Below are positions 1 through 4,048 of a stretch of 12,548 nt of DNA, one piece after another. Made by a program: the position numbers and the translations under genes. Every line of letters begins with the position of its first letter. The first letter of the stretch is position 1. The stretch covers positions 1 to 12,548 of the forward strand of contig CAIYNH010000822.1 of the NCBI GenBank assembly GCA_903927495.1, given 5' to 3'. Origin of the DNA: an uncultured beta proteobacterium (lineage in GTDB: Bacteria > Pseudomonadota > Gammaproteobacteria > Burkholderiales > Burkholderiaceae_C). The notes under the pieces were generated by a model. The model ran no database searches and was not told the origin of the DNA. It worked only from the letters and a program-made list of their open reading frames with translations.

Positions 1-293
1 CCCATCTTGGCGATATACAACGGAATCGGTGCATGGGGAACATGGCAGTCTGCGCACGTGGCACGGACACCCGTCCGGTTTTTGTCGTGAATCGTATCGC
101 GAAATTCCCGGGTGTTGTTATTGGCCATCTCATGACAATTGTTGGCACAAAAAGCCTCCGTGCCGGTGTAGATCATGCTGGTGCCAAACAGACTTAGCCC
201 GAGTACGGCAATGCCAAACCCCGCAAGCAGTACCATGATGGCCTTGTTGCCGACAATTAATCGCCGTGCTTTTGCGAATACTCTTTTAGGCAT
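1..293 (-). CDS. NapC/NirT/CymA-family membrane-anchored multiheme cytochrome c (C-terminus beyond window)
   Basis: Reading leftward from the ATG at 293, 97 codons are present and the gene leaves the window still open. The protein starts with a basic cytoplasmic end (MPKRVFAKARR), then one hydrophobic anchor at about residues 19-41, then a periplasmic part. Two heme sites are visible: FCANNCHEM and ATCADCHVPHAP. The text between them, including TIHDKN and TGVRATC, is typical of the NapC/NirT quinol dehydrogenase family, which passes electrons from membrane quinol to periplasmic acceptors. The first site reads CxxxCH instead of the usual CxxCH. The start is supported by GAAGGA (301-306) seven bases before the ATG. 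It lies 84 bases downstream of a monoheme cytochrome c gene, so the two probably work as a relay. Whether it is a NapC, NirT, TorC or CymA orthologue cannot be decided from 97 residues. Confidence 0.88.
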   Translation of the reverse strand, partial: MPKRVFAKARRLIVGNKAIMVLLAGFGIAVLGLSLFGTSMIYTGTEAFCANNCHEMANNNTREFRDTIHDKNRTGVRATCADCHVPHAPIPLYIAKM

Positions 294-300
294 TTGCCGT

Positions 301-306
301 TCCTTC
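301..306 (-). promoter_or_regulatory. Ribosome binding site of the NapC/NirT cytochrome gene
   Basis: GAAGGA on the minus strand lies seven bases before the ATG at 293 and fixes that start. It touches the U-tract of the upstream hairpin directly, so transcripts ending there would stop just before this site. Confidence 0.65.
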
Positions 307-362
307 AAAGAAAACACACATCAGCACACCATTTGCAAGAGCAGCGGTGTCGCTATGTGTGT
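307..362 (-). terminator. Intercistronic hairpin with U-tract between the two cytochrome genes
   Basis: ACACACAT (314-321) pairs perfectly with ATGTGTGT (355-362). Further inside, AGC (323-325) pairs with GCT (352-354) and ACACC (326-330) with GGTGT (346-350), leaving single-base bulges at 322 and 351. On the minus strand the stem is followed by TTTTCTTT (314 down to 307), the layout of a rho-independent terminator. It begins 15 bases after the stop codon of the monoheme cytochrome gene and ends against the ribosome binding site of the next gene. It may therefore be a leaky terminator that lowers expression of the membrane cytochrome relative to the soluble one, or an mRNA-stabilising 3' end. 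Confidence 0.6.
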
Positions 363-377
363 CAGACCGTCAAACTA

Positions 378-707
378 TTACAGTGACAAAATCCATTGCA
401 CGGCGTTCTTGATTTCGGCCGCATAGGTGCTCTTGACCGCTTTGTGCTCTTCCTTCTTGCCGTCCATTTCGATCATTGGCTTAAGAGTGATGTGCTTGAC
501 CAGTTTGTCTTCTGCATCGGCCTTGCCTTTGTATTTCTTGGCGACTTCCTTGTATGCTGGGCCGTCTTTCTTCTTGTCAACTGCGTGGCACTTCATGCAA
601 TCACTCTTTTTCAAAAGTGCCTGCGCTGCATCTGCATCTACAGCGGCAAAGGCAGACGATGCAGTCATCAGGCCAGCGGCCACAAACAAGGCGGAAAGAA
701 TCTTCAT
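378..707 (-). CDS. Periplasmic class I monoheme cytochrome c (c551/MtoD-like size)
   Basis: This is a complete 109-residue protein. A Sec signal peptide (MKILSALFVAAGLMTASSAFA, cleavage after about residue 21) leaves a mature protein of about 88 residues. The heme site is CMKCH (residues 37-41), and the distal ligand is Met78 or Met81 in KPMIEMDGKKEEH. A lysine-rich surface and a closing helix (AAEIKNAVQWIL) complete a small class I fold. It should act as a periplasmic electron shuttle, probably accepting electrons from, or giving them to, the NapC/NirT-type cytochrome encoded next. AAGGA eight bases before the ATG supports the start. An exact FNR box lies about 150 bases upstream, which suggests induction at low oxygen. 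A small class I cytochrome beside a CymA-like gene recalls the mtoD-cymA part of iron(II)-oxidation loci, but this class is too widespread for orthology to be asserted. Confidence 0.92.
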   Translation of the reverse strand: MKILSALFVAAGLMTASSAFAAVDADAAQALLKKSDCMKCHAVDKKKDGPAYKEVAKKYKGKADAEDKLVKHITLKPMIEMDGKKEEHKAVKSTYAAEIKNAVQWILSL

Positions 708-751
708 TCTGGTAATCCTTAAAATAATAAACAGCTAATAGTCAATTTAAC

Positions 752-789
752 TTTGCACTGCCATTGCTAACGCTGGGCCAGTGTGCAAA
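752..789 (-). repeat. Imperfect hairpin in the leader of the monoheme cytochrome gene
   Basis: TTTGCA (752-757) pairs with TGCAAA (784-789) and CTG (758-760) with CAG (779-781). Inside these, CCA (761-763) pairs with TGG (774-776) and GC (766-767) with GC (772-773), with small bulges. It lies between the FNR box and the start codon at 707 and has no U-tract on the minus strand. It is therefore more likely a leader-RNA fold than a terminator. Confidence 0.4.
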
Positions 790-857
790 TCCAACGCGCG
801 ATACTAGCAGTTCTCAGGACTCTTTCGAGGCTCCTTGAAATTAACTTTTTCGATACA

Positions 858-871
858 TTGATTCAAATCAA
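858..871. promoter_or_regulatory. Perfect FNR/Anr binding site
   Basis: TTGATTCAAATCAA matches the FNR consensus TTGAT-N4-ATCAA at all ten defined bases. The only downstream gene arrangement it fits is the minus-strand cytochrome pair starting at 707, since the gene on its other side ends at 900. Its centre is about 157 bases before the start codon, leaving room for a promoter and leader. No convincing -10 element sits at the distance expected for a site centred at -41.5. A TAGTAT on the minus strand (about 801-806) would put the site near -70, a spacing used by FNR at class I promoters. Confidence 0.75.
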
Positions 872-899
872 ACCTCATGGCTTGCAGCATTTGAAGTGC

Positions 900-2024
900 T
901 TAGAAATCAGCGCGCAAACCAACGGTATATATCGAATATCGTCCACCAATCAGATCTGCTGAGTAGGTGTTATAGATCACCGGCATATCATTAAAGACCA
1001 GCTTGCTGCCCAATTGGCCACGGGCGAAAACGCTCAGCCGGGAATGGAAGCGGTAGTTGGCCTCAAGCAAGATGTTCTGACTTTGCGTAAATGCTGACCA
1101 GCCCCGTTTTCCAAGAATGTCGTCTACCGCCTCGCGCTGGATCGAATAAAACAGGAAACCTCCGCGCAGAGTCCAGGGGCCATGTCGCCAAGTGCTATTG
1201 ACACCGACCTGGACGAAGTTGCCGTGCCAGGCCAGTTCGTTGTCTACATTGATATCGTAGGTGCTGCCCTTTTTAAGAATTTCGGATCCGTCAGTAGCCT
1301 TGCCAAAGAGGGTGTTCCCAGCAAAGTGGAACTGGTACAGGGTATTGCTTTCGAGAAGCGAGCCGTTGAGTTCACTGTATGACAATTGCGCACTGCCTGC
1401 GCCAAACAAGACACTCAGATCCGTGGCGGGCGTTAGCTTCCAGGTGCCAACCAAATCCGCTTGCAATTGATTGTCGGCCGGGTTGGTGACCTTGATAGAT
1501 CGCAACTCCGTACCCTTCGGGAATAAACTGTTTACGCCAGCGTTAGAGGGGAAACTCGAGCCGATCTGGCTGGCGTAGTTGCCCCATGCTGACAGCCGAA
1601 CAGCGAGCGCCGGAATCTTTCCGTCTGCTTCAAGGAATCGATACAGTCCCGACACTTGCCAACTGTTGAAGCCGTAGGTTTCTGACAAACCGTTGATATT
1701 TCGCTGCCACAAGCCACCGGACAGCCAAGTGTTGTCACGTATGCGCCAGCCACCTGCCAGATGAGCACCGTGGTAATCCCCGGCCTGGGTGCCTGCCGCC
1801 AATGCATCGCTATCGCGGATGTTGAAAAAATCAAGCTGGGCGTTCATGTGATCCGAGCCGACTTCCAGGTAACCATTGGGGGCCATTTGCTCAGGGATGG
1901 CGCTCAGTAAGACATCAAGCGGTGCCGCTTTGGCAGGCAATGCCAAACACAAAAGAAGCAGGCCCAGAGCCTGAATCAAGGTCGCAACAGCCAACGAAGG
2001 AAGAAGTCGGAGTTTGAATCGCAT
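900..2024 (-). CDS. Outer-membrane beta-barrel protein of unknown function
   Basis: The 374-residue protein has a long Sec signal peptide (basic MRFKLR, hydrophobic core to about residue 33, cleavage near ALPAKA). The rest alternates short amphipathic strands with polar loops, for example GAHLAGGWRIRD, WTLRGGFLFYSI and RFHSRLSVFARGQLG, and ends in IYTVGLRADF. A terminal Phe preceded by alternating hydrophobic residues is the usual recognition signal for outer-membrane barrel assembly. There are no CxxCH or cysteine-pair motifs, and it is much shorter than MtrB/PioB-type cytochrome sheaths, so it should not be called one. It could be a porin or transport barrel. The ATG overlaps the stop of a weak upstream ORF (TAATG) and has no clear Shine-Dalgarno sequence. 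The cytochrome genes follow on the same strand, and both units have FNR-like sites, so a shared physiological role is plausible but unproven. Confidence 0.85.
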   Translation of the reverse strand: MRFKLRLLPSLAVATLIQALGLLLLCLALPAKAAPLDVLLSAIPEQMAPNGYLEVGSDHMNAQLDFFNIRDSDALAAGTQAGDYHGAHLAGGWRIRDNTWLSGGLWQRNINGLSETYGFNSWQVSGLYRFLEADGKIPALAVRLSAWGNYASQIGSSFPSNAGVNSLFPKGTELRSIKVTNPADNQLQADLVGTWKLTPATDLSVLFGAGSAQLSYSELNGSLLESNTLYQFHFAGNTLFGKATDGSEILKKGSTYDINVDNELAWHGNFVQVGVNSTWRHGPWTLRGGFLFYSIQREAVDDILGKRGWSAFTQSQNILLEANYRFHSRLSVFARGQLGSKLVFNDMPVIYNTYSADLIGGRYSIYTVGLRADF

Positions 2025-2242
2025 TAGCCGGGTTTGGAGTAAAGTTTTGTAAGATTGAATATTATTAACATCATCGAAGCTGTTAATGCTAATTTTGATA
2101 TTGTTTTTGATAATTGAAAGCTTTTAGAGACAATAAGCGAATAAATTTGTTTCGTTGCGCCATAAAATATTTTGTCTATTTCTTTTAGCATGGACTCGTC
2201 ACTGCTTCGACAAATCAGCACCAAAAAATGATTGTTTGACAT
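2024..2242 (-). CDS. Possible small membrane protein or leader ORF (72 codons)
   Basis: The ORF encodes a 72-residue product with one hydrophobic stretch near the C-terminus (LALTASMMLIIFNL) flanked by lysines. Its stop overlaps the start of the outer-membrane barrel gene as TAATG, an arrangement that allows translational coupling, and the barrel gene lacks its own clear ribosome binding site. Against it, the region is AT-rich like the neighbouring spacer, no good Shine-Dalgarno sequence precedes the ATG at 2242, and the product resembles no family I know. It may be only a chance reading frame in an AT-rich leader. Confidence 0.3.
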   Translation of the reverse strand: MSNNHFLVLICRSSDESMLKEIDKIFYGATKQIYSLIVSKSFQLSKTISKLALTASMMLIIFNLTKLYSKPG

Positions 2243-2291
2243 GAAATAGCTCGAAATTCCACCGCCAAAACACTAGAACTACTCTAATTTG

Positions 2292-2305
2292 TTGATTTAA
2301 CTCAA
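2292..2305 (-). promoter_or_regulatory. Near-consensus FNR/Anr-like site upstream of the barrel gene
   Basis: TTGATTTAACTCAA matches TTGAT-N4-ATCAA at nine of ten positions. It lies about 50 bases before the weak ORF at 2242 and about 270 bases before the barrel gene start. Together with the perfect site at 858-871 it suggests that both transcription units respond to oxygen. No well-formed -10 hexamer was found at the ideal distance. Confidence 0.45.
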
Positions 2306-2470
2306 TGTTTTTCCTGTTCTGTTAAAGACCGGTTAAGTACCCCAAAAGATCTAATGTGGTCTGTCAGTCAGCAGAGCGGGGTCAGTATAGGGCAACGAAT
2401 TTCGCAAAATATTGTCGCGGATCAAACTGAGCGTTGCAAAAACTACGTGTAGCGATGTAATTTTTTCTGA

Positions 2471-2493
2471 TTGAACAATGCGTCATTGATCAA
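2471..2493. repeat. Inverted repeat 3' of the lipoprotein-like gene
   Basis: TTGAACAATG (2471-2480) and CATTGATCAA (2484-2493) are complementary at nine of ten positions around a three-base loop. It starts 28 bases past the stop codon at 2521 on the minus strand. No U-tract follows in that direction, so it is a transcript-end hairpin at best and not a classic intrinsic terminator. Confidence 0.45.
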
Positions 2494-2520
2494 AATATGG
2501 CAGGGTGAAGAAAAAATTTC

Positions 2521-3342
2521 CTAACGTGTCAATGTGATATAGCCTTCAAGTCCCAAGCCAATGGTTGATCTGACGTTGCTATTGGCTAAGCTTTTTGGCA
2601 CATCAACCGGGTACGTATTAAACGAAGCGCCATTGGCCTGACTCAGCGGGAGGTTGGTCACCACCATAGTGACTTTGTAGGTGCGGCGCGTGTCATGCTG
2701 CTGGCGGTGCCAATGCTGTTGATGGCACTGATAATAGAACTCCCCAGGATGCTGCTGCTGACAGCATTGGGCACCGTGCTGATGGTGGTGGCATTTGCCA
2801 CTGAACTGCTGAAGGGTTTTATTGCAGCACCGCTTCCATCGTTCAACACACCGTAAACCCAGGCAAGCGCCGAGCTGGGAACTGTCAGAGTGATGTCGGT
2901 TCCGTTTTTGACGATGTTTATTTTGTCGATGTCAAACTTGATGATCCCTTGGCTACCTGGGGCGGTATCGCTGGTTGAAACCGCCGCACTCAGGGTTTGG
3001 CCGGGCGTGACGCTGAAGCCGCCACCGTCGGACAGCGTGAATTTGATGGCTGCAGTATCTCGCATCGGCCACTGAACGCTGATACCAGGTTTCGCCTGGA
3101 ACTGTGCCAAGGTATATGAGGTTGTGGTGCTGAAGCCATCGTGATAGCTGATGCTGTCATTTGCCAGGTAAAGGTAGCGGTTTGCAGGCAGAGCCGTTGA
3201 GGTGGGCGGACAGGTCGTGCTGGTTGTCGTGGTCGTTGTAACGCTAATCGCTCCAGGCGCATCTGACGAGCCACCCCCCTCCACAGTCGATCAATACAAA
3301 TACCACAGTGGTTGCAGCATGGAGTTGAAGTTTGAAATGCAC
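2521..3342 (-). pseudogene. Frame-disrupted secreted lipoprotein-like gene
   Basis: Three collinear coding pieces occupy alternating frames. The N-terminus starts with GTG at 3342 and reads VHFKLQLHAATTVVFVLIDCGGG, a signal peptide running into a Cys-Gly-rich lipobox-like site. The main body (about 3279-2697) reads on from GGGSSDAPGA and is rich in Ser and Thr, including TTTTTTSTT. After about 2697 that frame ends quickly in SLWW, while the first frame continues as TRRTYKVTMVVTNLPLSQ and ends in GLEGYITLTR with TAG at 2521. The first shift coincides with six C at 3274-3279, where one base fewer joins the frames. The second, near 2694-2702, needs one base more. The two shifts cancel in length (274 codons). 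AAAAGGA six bases before the GTG supports that start. The family was not recognised. It may be a pseudogene, a phase-variable gene or a product of sequencing indels. Confidence 0.6.
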
Positions 3343-3555
3343 GGAGATTCCTTTTGGGCTTCAATAAACCGAGGATGGTAGATGCTAATGATGGATAAAC
3401 CGAGATTCCCCATTAGCTCCGAACGGCGAAATTTGAAATTGACTTTTTCAGCTAAAAGTACATTGACATGCGCAATGTCATCACTATGGTTTTCTATATG
3501 CTATAAAATATATAGCTTCTAACGCAATAGCAGAAAGCATCACAGCCATTTTGTA
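3343..3555. other. Repeat-bearing spacer between the lipoprotein-like gene and gtrA-like gene
   Basis: This 213-base AT-rich spacer has no gene. It contains a 10-base direct repeat ATAAACCGAG (3364-3373 and 3395-3404, spaced 31 bases). It also contains an inverted repeat GCTAATG/CATTAGC (3384-3390 and 3411-3417), a second one TGACAT/ATGTCA (3464-3469 and 3475-3480) and a third GCTATA/TATAGC (3500-3505 and 3511-3516). The last resembles short AGCTAT-type dispersed repeats that I associate with Comamonadaceae intergenic regions, but this is from memory. Confidence 0.5.
3349..3355 (-). promoter_or_regulatory. Ribosome binding site deciding the lipoprotein start
   Basis: AAAAGGA on the minus strand lies six bases before the GTG at 3342. 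The other possible start, GTG at 3284, which opens the long middle frame, has no such site. This is why the N-terminal piece is placed in the other frame. Confidence 0.6.
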
Positions 3556-3942
3556 TTAAGAACGAAAAACCCAACGGCGGGCGAAGAAGAAGTTCAGCAA
3601 GGGCATCAGCAGTTCGACACCCAATTTACTGAGAGTTTCTGGCGCGCCAAATCGGGTCAGTGTGCTTAACAAAACCGTTGACAGCAGGGTCACCGCGGCC
3701 CAGATCAGTGCGTAGCGCCAGCTTGAGCGCAGCCAATCAGCGGCTTTGGCCGGTTGGGAGAATGTCCACAAGTGGTTGCCTGTGTATGCCGTGATAGCAC
3801 CTGCCAGGCGAGCCAGAACATTGGCCTGAACCAGTTCAACACCGACGGCGCGTAGCGCCAGGAAGGTGCCGACATCAACCCCCAGCGCGCACAGACCGAC
3901 GGTGCCGTATTGCAAGAGTTGCTTGACTAATTCCAGTTTCAT
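3556..3942 (-). CDS. GtrA-family membrane protein (polyprenyl-phosphate sugar flippase-like)
   Basis: This is a complete 128-residue protein of typical GtrA length with four predicted membrane segments. Family hallmarks are the opening FxxYGTVG-like segment (QLLQYGTVGLCALGVDVGTFLAL), the central GNHLWTF after a small-residue-rich helix, and the closing LNFFFARRWVFR. GtrA-family proteins are thought to move polyprenyl-phosphate-linked sugars across the inner membrane for modification of O-antigen, teichoic acid or other glycans. The gene follows a GT-C-like membrane protein gene on the same strand after 106 bases, a sensible partner that would use a lipid-linked sugar donor. The ribosome binding site is weak. 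No canonical gtrB glycosyltransferase is in the window. Confidence 0.88.
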   Translation of the reverse strand: MKLELVKQLLQYGTVGLCALGVDVGTFLALRAVGVELVQANVLARLAGAITAYTGNHLWTFSQPAKAADWLRSSWRYALIWAAVTLLSTVLLSTLTRFGAPETLSKLGVELLMPLLNFFFARRWVFRS

Positions 3943-3959
3943 GGGGTTATTTCATTTCA

Positions 3960-4038
3960 AAATCATTCCAGTCGTTGTGGTCTCGCCTTGTCTTGCTGCA
4001 GCAACTTCTGCAGCTCGACGCATAGACACGAATGATTT
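3960..4038. repeat. Nested inverted repeats between the GT-C-like gene and gtrA-like gene
   Basis: The outer arms AAATCATTC (3960-3968) and GAATGATTT (4030-4038) are a perfect 9-base inverted repeat. Inside lie GTCG (3971-3974) with CGAC (4016-4019), and at the centre GCTGCAG (3995-4001) with CTGCAGC (4008-4014) around a 6-base loop. The set fills most of the 106-base gap between the two genes. There is no U-tract, so a simple terminator is unlikely. It could be an RNA processing or translation-control structure, or a remnant of a small repeat element. Confidence 0.55.
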
Positions 4039-4048
4039 AGGAATGGAA

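Larger units (their letters stand above)
2025..2520. other. AT-rich intergenic stretch upstream of the barrel gene
   Basis: About 500 bases without a firmly supported gene. It holds the weak 72-codon ORF (2024-2242), a near-consensus FNR site (2292-2305), a poorer FNR-like site TTGTC-N4-ATCAA at 2412-2425, and an inverted repeat at 2471-2493 just after the lipoprotein-like gene. Base composition is clearly more AT-rich than in the flanking genes. I see no tRNA, attachment site or known RNA in it. Confidence 0.6.

Noticed and set aside
900..2024. Barrel protein as an MtrB/MtoB-type cytochrome sheath
   Set aside because: It is about half the usual length and lacks the N-terminal cysteine pair, so only a generic outer-membrane barrel can be supported.
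2990..3364. Minus-strand frame of 124 codons overlapping the lipoprotein-like gene
   Set aside because: It is Arg/Pro-rich with no signal or domain, and the other two frames hold the Ser/Thr-rich body and the signal peptide.
3439..3491. Plus-strand promoter with TTGACA (3463-3468)
   Set aside because: No good -10 hexamer at proper spacing and no plus-strand gene follows; the TTGACA is part of the TGACAT/ATGTCA inverted repeat.
3960..4038. Integron attC site
   Set aside because: The nested arms lack the GTTRRRY/RYYYAAC core boxes, and no integrase or cassette array is present.
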